A stretch of 64,000 bases of DNA, taken from positions 1-64,000 of the forward strand of contig JBFXDD010000011.1 of the NCBI GenBank assembly GCA_050181465.1, read 5' to 3'. The notes under the pieces are model-generated. The model was given only the letters and a program-made list of their open reading frames with translations, did no database searches and had not been told where the DNA came from. This document shows positions 24,743-34,356 of this stretch, piece by piece. Every line of letters starts with the position of its first letter. Position 1 is the first letter of the stretch. This stretch comes from JACRLW01 sp050181465 (GTDB lineage: Bacteria; Planctomycetota; UBA1135; UBA2386). Both the position numbers and the translations under genes were made by a program.

Positions 24743-25282
24743 TCAGGGCTTCTTGCGGTTGCGGGCGATGGCGTCGCGCACGATGCCGAGTGCGGTCTCG
24801 CGGCCTTCCCAACCGATGGGTTCGACCGAGCGTCCTTCGAGCTGTTTGTAGGTGGCGAAGAAGTGTTCCACCTCGCGCAGGAAGTGCGGCGGCACGTCGC
24901 TGAGCTCGCGATAGGTGCCGAACAGCGGATCGCCCTCCGGGACGGCCAGGATCTTCTCGTCCGCATCGCCGCTGTCGATCATGTGGAACACTCCGAGCAC
25001 TCGCGCCTCGATCAGGCAGCCGGTGAAGGTCGGCTCGTTGACCATCACCAGGACATCGAGCGGATCGCCGTCGTCCCCGAGAGTGTCCGGGACGAAGCCG
25101 TAATCGCCGGGGTAGTGCGTCGCCGAGAACAGGAACCGGTCGAGCTTGAAGAGACCGGTCGTCGGGTCGAGTTCGAACTTGCTGCGCCGACCACGCGGGA
25201 TCTCCACGACGACGTGAACCGCCTCGGGAGCGCGTCGACCTGGTCCGACATGCGTGAGTTTGTTGCGTTGAGAATCGGTCAT
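24743..25282 (-). CDS. ppa: Inorganic pyrophosphatase (family I)
   Basis: 179 aa, standard length. It hydrolyses pyrophosphate in the cytosol with Mg2+. The metal-binding signature DDGDPLDVLV is present, along with VVVEIPRGRRSKFELD, YPGDYGFVPDTL and HFFATYKQLEGR. The ATG at 25282 overlaps the stop of the upstream Lon-like protease by 4 bp (ATGA); the open extension further upstream is shadow sequence. Its stop abuts the stop of the octaheme gene: the two stop codons form the palindrome TGATCA with no spacer. Confidence 0.96.
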   Translation of the reverse strand: MTDSQRNKLTHVGPGRRAPEAVHVVVEIPRGRRSKFELDPTTGLFKLDRFLFSATHYPGDYGFVPDTLGDDGDPLDVLVMVNEPTFTGCLIEARVLGVFHMIDSGDADEKILAVPEGDPLFGTYRELSDVPPHFLREVEHFFATYKQLEGRSVEPIGWEGRETALGIVRDAIARNRKKP

Positions 25283-27738
25283 GAGGGTGGTGAGCTGTCC
25301 GTCTTGCTGCTCGCTGCCGCGCTCGAACGATCGGCATTGGCGGGTACCGCATCGAGCGACCGCGGCCGAGCCGAGACCATGCGCCAGTAGGCGGCGGCGC
25401 GCTCCATTGCCATCGCGAACACCGTGCCTTCGGGATAGCGTCCCTCGTCGTTCAAGACGCCGGCAGGGGTGCCGAGGAAGAGTTCGATCGCAGCTTGGAT
25501 CGAGTCGACCGCATGCACGAAGAATCGACCCTCGGCGCACGCCTCGACGACCTGTGGTCGCAGCATCAGGTCGCCGACGTTCGCCGTGGGGATGATGACG
25601 CCCTGGCTACCGGTCAGTCCGACTTCGTTGCAGACGTCGAAGAAGCCCTCGATTTTCTCGGTTGCGGCGCCGATCGGTTGCAGGTTGCCGAGCTGGTCGA
25701 TTGCGCCGGTCATCGCCAGGTCCTGGCGCGCCGGCAATCCGGCCAATGCACTGAACAGGCAAACGGTCTCCGCACCGGACGCGGAGTCCCCATCGATACC
25801 GCCGTAGCTCTGCTCGAAGGCGAGCGCGATGCGGAAGGCGAGGGGATGATCGACCGGCAGCAAGCGGCGGAGCAAACCGGACAGGATGTGGAAGCCCTTG
25901 GTGTGGATCGAGCCGCTGAGCTGCGCTTCGCGCTCGATGCTGATCGCGCCGTCGGTGCCCGCACCGATCGAGGCGGTGATTCGCGACGGAAAGCCGAAGG
26001 TGAGGGGGCCGGCTTGCACCACGGCGAGACCGTTGACTTGGCCGACGACGCTGCCGCGGGTCTGCACGCGGATCGCACCGCTGGTGATGCGCTCGCGGAA
26101 GCGTCGCGCGGGAAGGTCGGCGCGCGTGCGGCCACGACGGATGGACTCGCGAACGTCCGTGTCCTCGACGACGGCGGTGCCACGCCGCTTGGCGAGGAAA
26201 GCAGCCTCGTGAGCGATGTCGATCAGGCGACCGAGTCGCGCCGTCAAACGATCCTGACGCCCGGCGATGCGAGAGCCGTGTTCCACGAGGAAGGCGACGG
26301 CGCTGGCTGCGAAGGGCAGCAGCCCGCGCGACTTCGCGACTCGCGCCAGGACCCCGGAGTACTGACGGATCCCGGCGTCGTCGCGCGGGATGTCCGTATC
26401 GAAGTCGGCCAGGACCTTGAACAGGTGCGGAAAGTCCGGGTCCATGGCCTCGAGTTGGTAGTACAGCCAGGCATCACCGACCAGCACGACCTTCACGCGG
26501 AGGTCGATCGGTTCCGGCTTCACCGCCGACGCGACACCGAACATGTTGTTCTCGGGCGGCGCGATTTGCAGACGACCACTTCGAAGGGTGCGCACGAGTG
26601 CGGGCCAGGCACCGACCTCGGTCAGGAGGTCGCGGGCGTCGAGAATGAGATATCCGCCGTTCGCGCGCAGCAACGATCCGGCGTGGATCTGCAGGTGATT
26701 CGGAGTGCGCGTCTCCGACTGCGGCCAATCGCGCTCGATCGTGCCCATCAGATTGACCAAGCTCGGACGGGTCTCGATCTGAATCGGATGGGTGGCTTCT
26801 CCGCCGTGCACGTTGATCGCGTTCGCGGCATACAGCGAGGTGAACGAGTAATCCTCGGGAGCGCCTTCCGTGAAACGTCCGACGAGGTCGTCGATCAGTT
26901 CGCGAAGAAAGGTGGCGACTGCCTTCGTCGCGAATCGGCCACGCATCGGTTCCGTGAAGGTGCGCACTGCGTTCCTCAGTTCTTCGGAATGCACTTGGCG
27001 CACTGCATCACGGTGTCGTGATTGCGCTTCGAATACCCGACGATTCAGCTCGTCGAGTTGTTCGGAGAACTCGGCGATCTTGGCGCGGATCTGCTTGACG
27101 TCCTCATCCGTGAAGATCCCCTTCTGGCGAAGTTCGTCGAATTGTTCGGGAGCGACCGGTCGTCCGTCGTGAATCGGAACGATCGCGGGGTGCGACGCGC
27201 GGCCGATCTGCACCGTGACCAGCGCCAGGTGGTTGGCTGTCAGCTCGTTGCCGAAGGGCTCCGTGATCGATTCGATCTCCGCGCGCGCGGTCTTCTCCAG
27301 GCCCGCGATGCGGGCTCGGACCGAATCCACGACCAGTGCCTGTGCCAGGTCCTTCTTGACGAAGTCGATCAGTTCCTCGACGTGTTTCTGGAATCGTCGG
27401 CCGTCGCCGCGCGGCAGAGTTACCAGTCGCGGCTGTTCCGGTTGCGAGAAGTCGTGGACATAGACGTGGTCGGGCGCGAGGCCGGCGAAGGGGAGGATGT
27501 CCTGGAGCAGTTGTTGGATCAGGGTCATCCGACCGGTTCCGGCCAGGCCGCGGACGAACACGTTGTGCCCGGGCGCCTCGGTCTCCAGGCCGAATCGCAG
27601 GGCCTCGATCGCCAGGTCCTGACCGATGATCCCGCTCTCGGGGGCGACGTCGTCGGTGGTAGCGAAGCCCAGCGACGCGGGATCGCAGCGACGTCGCAAG
27701 GACTCGATCGGAAGGGGGCGATGCGTGGTCTCGCTCAT
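25279..27738 (-). CDS. Lon-family ATP-dependent protease (AAA_32 type)
   Basis: 819 aa from the ATG at 27738. The N-terminal ATPase has a Walker A variant GLAGTGRMT with Arg in place of Lys, as in other members of this subfamily. The C-terminal Lon peptidase domain has the Ser-Lys dyad: Ser652 in GDSASGAE and Lys695 in GAATEKIEGFF, with the expected 43-residue spacing. A coiled insert (~200-330) lies between. This is the soluble AAA_32-type Lon relative rather than classical Lon. ppa follows with a 4-bp overlap. A 199-bp divergent region separates it from the TRASH-repeat gene. Confidence 0.92.
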   Translation of the reverse strand: MSETTHRPLPIESLRRRCDPASLGFATTDDVAPESGIIGQDLAIEALRFGLETEAPGHNVFVRGLAGTGRMTLIQQLLQDILPFAGLAPDHVYVHDFSQPEQPRLVTLPRGDGRRFQKHVEELIDFVKKDLAQALVVDSVRARIAGLEKTARAEIESITEPFGNELTANHLALVTVQIGRASHPAIVPIHDGRPVAPEQFDELRQKGIFTDEDVKQIRAKIAEFSEQLDELNRRVFEAQSRHRDAVRQVHSEELRNAVRTFTEPMRGRFATKAVATFLRELIDDLVGRFTEGAPEDYSFTSLYAANAINVHGGEATHPIQIETRPSLVNLMGTIERDWPQSETRTPNHLQIHAGSLLRANGGYLILDARDLLTEVGAWPALVRTLRSGRLQIAPPENNMFGVASAVKPEPIDLRVKVVLVGDAWLYYQLEAMDPDFPHLFKVLADFDTDIPRDDAGIRQYSGVLARVAKSRGLLPFAASAVAFLVEHGSRIAGRQDRLTARLGRLIDIAHEAAFLAKRRGTAVVEDTDVRESIRRGRTRADLPARRFRERITSGAIRVQTRGSVVGQVNGLAVVQAGPLTFGFPSRITASIGAGTDGAISIEREAQLSGSIHTKGFHILSGLLRRLLPVDHPLAFRIALAFEQSYGGIDGDSASGAETVCLFSALAGLPARQDLAMTGAIDQLGNLQPIGAATEKIEGFFDVCNEVGLTGSQGVIIPTANVGDLMLRPQVVEACAEGRFFVHAVDSIQAAIELFLGTPAGVLNDEGRYPEGTVFAMAMERAAAYWRMVSARPRSLDAVPANADRSSAAASSKTDSSPPS

Positions 27739-27937
27739 GAGCGGGAGGCTAACCCGAACGGCCAGGCGAGTTGTGGAGCAGTTGGCGCAGTCCCGAGGGC
27801 GACGATGCCGAGGTGTCGGGGAGGCGCTGGGGATTGGACCGGCGTCGGCGGAATTCATGAGGCGGAGGACTGGCCTGATCCGCGCCGTTCGCCCTATCTT
27901 CCTTGCCATCCGACTTCGGTCGCCGTCATCGCCAGCC

Positions 27938-28924
27938 ATGTCCAGAATCATCGTCGCGCTCCTTCCCCTCCTGCTCCTCTCGTCGCTGCTGCCGACCCCG
28001 GTGAGCGCACAGGAGGCGGCTGTCAAGGCCGAGCCCGCCGCGGCAGCCGCGGTGCAAGTGGCTCTGCCCGCGCAGGTGCAGTCCTACCCGTTGGACACCT
28101 GCGTCGTCTCGGACGAGCCGCTGGACGAAGACGCGGTCACCTTCGCCGTCGACGGTCGCACCCTGCGCACGTGCTGCGCGAAGTGCAAAGCCAAGGTGGA
28201 AAAGGAGCCGGCGCCGTTCCTGGCCAAGCTCGACGCGGCGATCATCGCGCGACAGAAGTCGAGCTATCCGCTCACAACCTGTGTGGTCTCGGGCAAGCCG
28301 CTCGGTTCCATGGGTGAGCCGGTCACGCACCTCTTCGACGGTGTGCTGGTCCAGCTCTGCTGCAAAGGCTGCAACAAGAAGGCGATCGCCGCTTCCAGCG
28401 AGATGCGCCGCAAGGTGATGGAGGGGCACTACGCGACCCAATCCGCGAGCTACTCACTCACGGTTTGCCCGATCTCGGGCGAGGAACTCGGCGACGACTT
28501 CGTGGAGCGCTTTCTCGACACCCGTCTCGTGCGGTTCTGCTGCAACAACTGCGCGAAGAAGTTGCTCGACAAGTCGAGCGCCGTGCTGGCGCAGCTCGAT
28601 GCCGCCGCACGCGAGCGCGCCGAGGCCTCCGGTGAGGATTCCGGAACGGATGACGCCGCGGCGAAGCCGGCCGACGGCAAGTCCCCAAAGAAGTCCAGCA
28701 CCCCGGCGAAGTCCGCGGAGAAGAAGGGGCAGGCGGCCGCGGCCGGCTGTGCGTGCTGCGGCGATGCATGCGTCGAGGGGGCGACCGGCGGCTGCTGCAA
28801 GGACGCGGCTGGCGGTGGAGCCAAGCCGGCGACGGGTGGGAAACCCGCCAAGCAAGCGGCGGGTGCGACGGAGTGCTGCGAGTCGGCGCCGGCTCCCGTG
28901 AACCCGCCCAAGAAGGTCAACTGA
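27938..28924 (+). CDS. Exported protein with three TRASH-like Cys repeats
   Basis: 328 aa from the ATG at 27938. A signal peptide (MSRIIVALLPLLLLSS..VSAQ) is clear. Three repeats of ~38 residues follow, at ~50-88, ~110-147 and ~172-208. Each begins Y-P/S-L-x-x-C-x-x-S and ends C-C-x-x-C (CCAKC, CCKGC, CCNNC), typical of TRASH/YHS-type metal-binding domains. After a Lys/Ala/Pro linker the C-terminus has clusters CACC, CC and CC within ~70 residues. Binding of copper, zinc or another soft metal outside the cytoplasm is inferred. The formate dehydrogenase beta gene starts 6 bp later, which ties it to that operon. Confidence 0.75.
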   Translation: MSRIIVALLPLLLLSSLLPTPVSAQEAAVKAEPAAAAAVQVALPAQVQSYPLDTCVVSDEPLDEDAVTFAVDGRTLRTCCAKCKAKVEKEPAPFLAKLDAAIIARQKSSYPLTTCVVSGKPLGSMGEPVTHLFDGVLVQLCCKGCNKKAIAASSEMRRKVMEGHYATQSASYSLTVCPISGEELGDDFVERFLDTRLVRFCCNNCAKKLLDKSSAVLAQLDAAARERAEASGEDSGTDDAAAKPADGKSPKKSSTPAKSAEKKGQAAAAGCACCGDACVEGATGGCCKDAAGGGAKPATGGKPAKQAAGATECCESAPAPVNPPKKVN

Positions 28925-28930
28925 GCGGTC

Positions 28931-30613
28931 GTGACGCCAACTCCCTCCGACGAGGAACTCGTCCAGACGTGGCGAAGCGCGCCGGCACCTCTGCTGCCGT
29001 TGCTTCACGCATTCCAGGACCGCGATGGGTGGCTGACGGAGAGCGCGATGCGATCCGTCGCAGCCGGGCTTCGCATTCCGCTCGCGGACCTCTACGGAAC
29101 CGTCACCTTCTATCACTTCTTTCGGCGGGAGGCCCCCGGCAAGAGTGCGCCTCGCGTGTGCGACGGGCCGATCTGCAAGCTGCGCGGTGCCGATGGCGTG
29201 CTCGAGCGATTGGCTGATCGAGGTGCGACGCCGATGCCATGCGCCGGTCGCTGCGACGAACCGGTGCCCGTGCTCGTCGGGGATGACCAGTTCGTCGCGC
29301 GCGACGACGGTGCGTTGGAACTCCGACTGACGCCGCGGCCGCCGTCGCGGCCCTCGACTCACGCGGAGTGCGTGTTCGAGCACATCCGTTCACCCGAGCG
29401 CGCGTCCTTCGACGGTTATCGCGCGTCCGGCGGCTATGTCGGCCTCGAGCGCGCGGCTCGCAGCATGTCTGCGGCGGACATTTTGGCGCTCGTCGAGGCT
29501 TCCGGGCTCGCGGGTCGCGGCGGGGCAGGCTTCCCGACCGGCCGCAAGTGGCGTGCGGTCGCCGAGGCACCGGGTGCACCCAAGACCATCGTGTGCAACG
29601 CCGACGAGGGGGAGCCCGGTTGCTTCAAGGATCGTGTGCTCATGGATCACGATCCACACGCGGTGATCGAAGGCATGGCGATCGCAGCGCTGGCGACCGG
29701 GGCCACCCGGGGATTCCTCTACCTCCGCTACGAGTATCCACATACGCAGCGTGTGCTGGAGACCGCGCTCGCGAGCGCGCGAGCTGCCGGCATGATCGGC
29801 GAGAACGTCGCGGGGAGCGGGAAGTCGTTCGAGATCTACGTTCGCCGAGGCGCGGGGGCTTACATCTGCGGCGAGGAGACCTCGTTGCTCAACAGCCTCG
29901 AAGGCAAGCACCCCTTCCCGCGCAATCGGCCGCCGTTCCCCGTCACGCACGGCTTCGAGGACCTGCCGACGGCTGTCAACAATGTGGAAACGCTCTGCTC
30001 GGTCGGGCCGATTCTCTCTCGCGGTGCAGATTGGTATCGCGGTCTGGGGATCGCGCCGCACGCCGGCACCAAACTGATCTCGCTCTCGGGCGATGTCCTG
30101 CGGCCGGGCAACTACGAGGTGCCGCTGGGGCTCCCGTTGCGGACGCTGATCCACGAATGGGCCGGCGGTGTGCCGTCGGGTCGTGCGGTCTTGGCCGTCA
30201 CGATGGCGGGACTCTCCGGCGGTTTCCTCGCCGGCGACGACCTCGAGGTCACGCTCGACGAACCCTCGATCCGTTCGAAGGGCTCGTTCCTCGGCGCCGG
30301 CGGGATCATGGTCTTCGACGATTCGCGCGACATCCTCGCCGTTGCGGCGGACGCGATGCGATTCTTCGCGCACGAGTCGTGTGGGAAGTGTTTCCCGTGC
30401 CGGATCGGCACGCAGCGCTTGACCGAGCGCTTGGATCGTCGGGCCGGACCGCGCGACTTCGCGTCATGGCGAAGCGAGGTCGAGGATATCGGACGGACCA
30501 TGAAGGCGACGAGCGCGTGTGGACTCGGTATGGCGGCGCCGCTCGTGACCGAGAGCCTCTTGCGCTACTTCGGCGATCGAGTGGCTGCGTCGATGGCGAT
30601 CGGCGAGTCTTGA
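28931..30613 (+). CDS. NAD-dependent formate dehydrogenase, fused NuoE-NuoF-type subunit
   Basis: 560 aa from GTG at 28931. The N-terminal ~140 residues are a NuoE-like thioredoxin-fold [2Fe-2S] domain with Cx4C (CDGPIC) and Cx3C (CAGRC). The remainder is NuoF-like: NADH/FMN sites GRGGAGFPTGRKW, NADEGEPGCFKDR and GAGAYICGEETSLLNSLEG, and the N3-type [4Fe-4S] motif ESCGKCFPC with a later Cys in SACGLG. Such a fused diaphorase subunit partners the catalytic FdhA in soluble NAD+-reducing formate dehydrogenases. fdhA lies 88 bp downstream. It could in principle belong to a hydrogenase, but the neighbouring FdhA decides. Confidence 0.93.
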   Translation: MTPTPSDEELVQTWRSAPAPLLPLLHAFQDRDGWLTESAMRSVAAGLRIPLADLYGTVTFYHFFRREAPGKSAPRVCDGPICKLRGADGVLERLADRGATPMPCAGRCDEPVPVLVGDDQFVARDDGALELRLTPRPPSRPSTHAECVFEHIRSPERASFDGYRASGGYVGLERAARSMSAADILALVEASGLAGRGGAGFPTGRKWRAVAEAPGAPKTIVCNADEGEPGCFKDRVLMDHDPHAVIEGMAIAALATGATRGFLYLRYEYPHTQRVLETALASARAAGMIGENVAGSGKSFEIYVRRGAGAYICGEETSLLNSLEGKHPFPRNRPPFPVTHGFEDLPTAVNNVETLCSVGPILSRGADWYRGLGIAPHAGTKLISLSGDVLRPGNYEVPLGLPLRTLIHEWAGGVPSGRAVLAVTMAGLSGGFLAGDDLEVTLDEPSIRSKGSFLGAGGIMVFDDSRDILAVAADAMRFFAHESCGKCFPCRIGTQRLTERLDRRAGPRDFASWRSEVEDIGRTMKATSACGLGMAAPLVTESLLRYFGDRVAASMAIGES

Positions 30614-30678
30614 TCGACTCATGGCTTCCACTCACGGGATCGGCTGACGTCTTCGGCCCGCGCGGCCGGCGAGTCGAC

Positions 30679-30684
30679 TACACT
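30679..30684 (+). promoter_or_regulatory. Putative -10 element before fdhA
   Basis: TACACT 17 bp before the fdhA ATG would place the transcription start about 10 nt from the start codon, a very short leader. No convincing -35 element. It suggests fdhA can be transcribed separately from the beta subunit gene. Confidence 0.25.
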
Positions 30685-30701
30685 CTTCGAACGGTGACCC
30701 G

Positions 30702-33545
30702 ATGACTCAGACTGCTCCCATCCTGCGCGACTCCTTGCCGCAGTCGGCCACGATCGAACTCGACGGCGTGGAGGTCGCGTTCACCGCGGGGGAGACTTTG
30801 TTTCAGATCAGCGAGCGCATGCGCGCCGAGGTGCCGACCCTGTGCTACGACGATCGCCTCGAAGCGTTTGGCGCCTGTCGATTGTGCGTGGTGGAGGTCG
30901 AGGGTTTCCGCAATCCCGTCGCGTCTTGCACCACGAAGGCGGTGGCAGGCATGAAGGTGCGAACCCGGACTTCGGCGCTCGAGAGCCACCGCAAGACACT
31001 GCTCGAACTGGTCGCCAGCGAGAGTCGACCGAGCGGTGACCACGCAGCCGACTCGCGTCCCGGTGCCGTCGACCCGCTGCGTGGGCACTCCAGCCAGGAG
31101 TTGGTCGCCCTGACCAGCCGCTACGGAGTCGACGGGTCCCGTTTCCTCGGTGAGCACTCCGGCCACAGCAAGCTCGACGACTCCAATCCCTTCATCCTTC
31201 GCGACTACGACCTCTGTATCTCCTGTTACCGCTGCGTGCGTGTGTGTGCGGAGCGCGAGGGGGACTACGCGATCAGCATCGCCAATCGCGGGTTCCATAC
31301 CCAGATCACCACGGAGTTCGACAACCTCCTGGTCGACTCATCCTGCACGTTCTGCGGTCAGTGCGTGCAGACCTGCCCGACCGGTGCTCTCGCCGACAAG
31401 AAGGCCCTGCGGAGCAAGGATGATCCGAAACCGATCGAGAAGACCCGCACGATCTGTCCCTACTGCGGCGTCGGTTGCTCGGTCGACATCCTCACGAAGG
31501 GTGATCGCATCGTCGGAGTGCAACCGGCGATGGATGGCCCCGCCAATGCCGGCGCACTCTGTGTGAAAGGGCAATTCGCATTCGATCACGTGCACCATCC
31601 GGACCGGATGAAGTCGCCGATGGTGCGCGGTGAGGATGGTGTCCTGCGTGAAGCGTCGTGGGACGAAGCCCTCGATCGTGCGGCCGCGGGTTTCCAGCGC
31701 GCGCGTGAGGAGTATGGCGATCACGCGATCTATGCGATCGCTTCGGGGCGGGCGCCGCACGAGTCAGCCTACACGATTCAGAAGTGGGTCCGCGCGACCT
31801 ACGGCACCAACTACGTCGACAATTGTAGTCGGGCTTGACACGCCCCTACGGTCGCCGGTCTGGCGGCCGCCATCGGTCGAGGCGCCATGTCGAATCCGTT
31901 GATCGACATGGAGAAACCCGAGGCCATCCTATGCATCGGCACCAACATGACCGAGTGCCACCCGGTTGCCGCGACGCGGATCAAGCGCGCGGTCAGCAAG
32001 GGGGCTCGCATGGTGGTCGCGGATCCCCGGCGTATCGGCTTGGTGGATCACGCCGAGCTGTATCTGCCGATCCGGGTTGGATCCGATGTCGCGCTGTTGC
32101 TGGCGATGGCCCACGTGATCGATCGCGACGGATTGGTCGACGAACAGTTCGTCGCGGCACGTACCGCCGGTTTCGACGCCTTCCGTGCGCACCTGCAGCA
32201 GTTCACTCCACAGTGGGCGAGCACGATCTGCGGAGTCCCCGCAGCGGACATCGAGCGCGCCGCGCACATCTACGGCAGCGCCTCACGGGCGGCGATCTAC
32301 TACACGCTGGGTATCACCGAGCACATCTGCGGTGTCGACAACGTCCAGAGTCTGTGCAATCTGGCCCTGATGACGGGAAACCTGGGCATCGAAGGTGCCG
32401 GGATCAATCCCATGCGCGGCCAGAACAACATCCAAGGTGCCGGCGACTGCGGCGCCATTCCGGCCAATTTCCCGGGCTTCCAGCCCTGCGATGATCCGGC
32501 AAGCGTTGCGAAGTTCAGCGCCTTGTATGGTCGGCCGATCGAGGGCAAGCGCGGGATCACGAAGGTCACCGCACTCGAGCGTGCCGTCGAGGGCTCGATC
32601 CGCGCGATGCTGATCTGTGGCGAGAACACCGTGGTGTCCGACCCTGATCGCCATCACTGTGAACACGCCCTGAACGCGCTGGACCATCTGGTCGTCATCG
32701 ATGTGTTTCCCACCGAGACGACCGCCTTGGCGGACGTCGTCCTGCCGGCGACTGCTTGGGGCGAAACCGACGGCGTCTACACGAACACCGAGCGTCGCGT
32801 GCAGCGCATTCGAGCGGCGGTCCCGCCCGCCGGGCAGGCGCGGCCCGACTGGTGGATCGTCAGCGAGATCGCCAAACGCATGGGCACGCCGGGTTTCCAA
32901 TATGCCAGTGCCCGAGAGGTGTTCGACGAACTGTGCTCCGTGTCACCGATCTACGCCGGGCTCGATTGGGATCGAATCGATCGCGGCGAGTTCCAGTGGC
33001 CGGTCCCGGACAAGAACCACCCCGGCACGCCGATCTTGCACGAGGGCGAGTTCAAGAACGGCAAGGGCAAGTTCCATGTGATCAGCTATCGCGATCCGGC
33101 CGAGGTCGTCGATGCGGAGTTCCCCGTCTGGCTGACCACCGGGCGGCGGCTCGAGGCGTACCACACCCGGACGATGACGGGGCGTTCCGCGGGCATCGAC
33201 TACCTGCTCCACCAGGAGGAGTTGGAGGTCCATCCCGACAACGTCGTCGCCCTCGGCCTCACCGACGGCGGCTTGGCGCGTGTCACCAGTCGACGTGGCT
33301 CGATCGTCGTTCGGGTCAAGGCGGAGCCGCGGTCCCCGCGTGGGACGGTCTTCTGCTCCTTCAGCTTTGGTGAGATCCCGGTCAACGTGCTCACCGGTGG
33401 TGGGTACGACCCGGTCACCATGACCGCAGAATTGAAAGTCTGCCCGGTTCGAATCGAGGCTGCGACGGCCGCGGACTTGGAAGAGCAGCGGCTTGCCTTA
33501 TTGAGGCACGGTTCCATCGCGATCGGCCTGCCCGCAACGACATGA
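30702..33545 (+). CDS. fdhA: Formate dehydrogenase catalytic subunit, selenocysteine-containing (TGA readthrough)
   Basis: 947 aa when the in-frame TGA at 31836-31838 is read as selenocysteine 379. FdhA oxidises formate to CO2 at a molybdenum or tungsten bis-pterin site. Domains: N-terminal [2Fe-2S] (Cys48, 59, 62, 76); two [4Fe-4S] ferredoxin motifs (Cys172-182 and 215-225); the active-site-proximal cluster CPYCGVGC plus Cys287 (residues 252-287); and then the molybdopterin oxidoreductase domain. The context VDNCSRA-U-HAPTVAGLA matches the catalytic loop of known FDHs, where this position is Sec or Cys. Frame and similarity continue without loss on both sides and a SECIS hairpin follows at the right distance. 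The stop overlaps msrA by 4 bp. The protein would be reported as two truncated genes by standard callers. Confidence 0.93.
31850..31868 (+). promoter_or_regulatory. Bacterial SECIS element of fdhA
   Basis: Eleven nucleotides after the TGA, a perfect-pairing 7-bp stem (GGUCGCC with GGCGGCC, one G-U) closes a GGUCU loop. The E. coli fdhF SECIS likewise has an 11-nt spacer and an apical GGUC loop. This recruits SelB with Sec-tRNA, so the host must encode SelA/B/C/D elsewhere; none is in the window. Confidence 0.9.
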
Positions 33546-34201
33546 TGCTCCTCAAGACCCGAGTCTCCACGCTCGTCGCCGCGGCTCTGTTGTTCGCAGG
33601 CTGTTCGCAGAACCGGGTGGAACCGGTCGCAGACCCGTCCGCGTCGAGTCCGATGAAGAGCTCTCCCCACGATTCCGGCAAGCCGACGGCACCTGCTGCT
33701 ACGGCCACCTTTGGTGCCGGCTGTTACTGGTGCGTCGAGGCGGTCCTGGAACGTCTCGACGGCGTTCTCGACGTCCGCTCGGGATTCATGGGAGGGTCGG
33801 TTCCCGATCCCTCGTATGAGGCAGTGTGCAGCGGTGAGACCGGTCACGCGGAGGTCGTCCAGGTCGATTTCGATCCCGCGCGGGTGTCGTTCGACGAGCT
33901 GCTTGGGTGGTTCTGGCAACTCCACGACCCCACGACGCTCAATCGGCAGGGCGCGGATTACGGCACGCAATACCGCTCCGTGATCTTCTTCCACGATGAC
34001 ACACAGCGCGAGCAGGCACTGGCGTCCAAGGCGAAGGCGCAAGCGGAGTTCGCCGAACCCATCGTCACGGAGATCAGCCCGGCGAGCACCTTCTACGAGG
34101 CGAAGGGAGAGCATCAGGACTTCTACCGAAACAACCCGGCCTACGGCTATTGCCGGGTCGTGATCCGACCGAAGATGAAGAAGCTGGGGCTCGAGAAATA
34201 G
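33542..34201 (+). CDS. msrA: Peptide-methionine (S)-S-oxide reductase, lipoprotein
   Basis: 219 aa. It reduces methionine-S-sulfoxide in proteins. A lipoprotein signal (LLFAGC, lipid Cys21) places it outside the cytoplasm. The catalytic motif is GAGCYWCVE with nucleophile Cys61 (canonical GCFW; Tyr instead of Phe, and a second Cys three residues on). GQHDPTTLNRQGADYGTQYRS-like sequence follows, here HDPTTLNRQGADYGTQYRS. The C-terminal GYCRVVIRPK holds a possible resolving Cys. It overlaps the fdhA stop by 4 bp (ATGA) and is thus coupled to the formate dehydrogenase, suggesting protein repair in an oxidation-sensitive electron-transfer setting. Confidence 0.94.
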   Translation: MMLLKTRVSTLVAAALLFAGCSQNRVEPVADPSASSPMKSSPHDSGKPTAPAATATFGAGCYWCVEAVLERLDGVLDVRSGFMGGSVPDPSYEAVCSGETGHAEVVQVDFDPARVSFDELLGWFWQLHDPTTLNRQGADYGTQYRSVIFFHDDTQREQALASKAKAQAEFAEPIVTEISPASTFYEAKGEHQDFYRNNPAYGYCRVVIRPKMKKLGLEK

Positions 34202-34356
34202 CCTGGCCAGAGGGAGCAGCGGCTGTGGGCGGGTCACGCACAGTGCGCTTGGACATTGGTTTCACTCGTCGTCGAACGGCTTCTCTGGATTGAGAAACGG
34301 CTTTTTCGGGGAAGTTCCTTGCATTGGATCTTTCTCCGGTGCGCAATGCGGTTTCC

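Noticed and set aside
31836..31886. Premature stop or frameshift breaking fdhA into a pseudogene
   Set aside because: The frame is unchanged across the TGA, the catalytic-loop context is exact and a SECIS hairpin follows, so selenocysteine readthrough explains it better.
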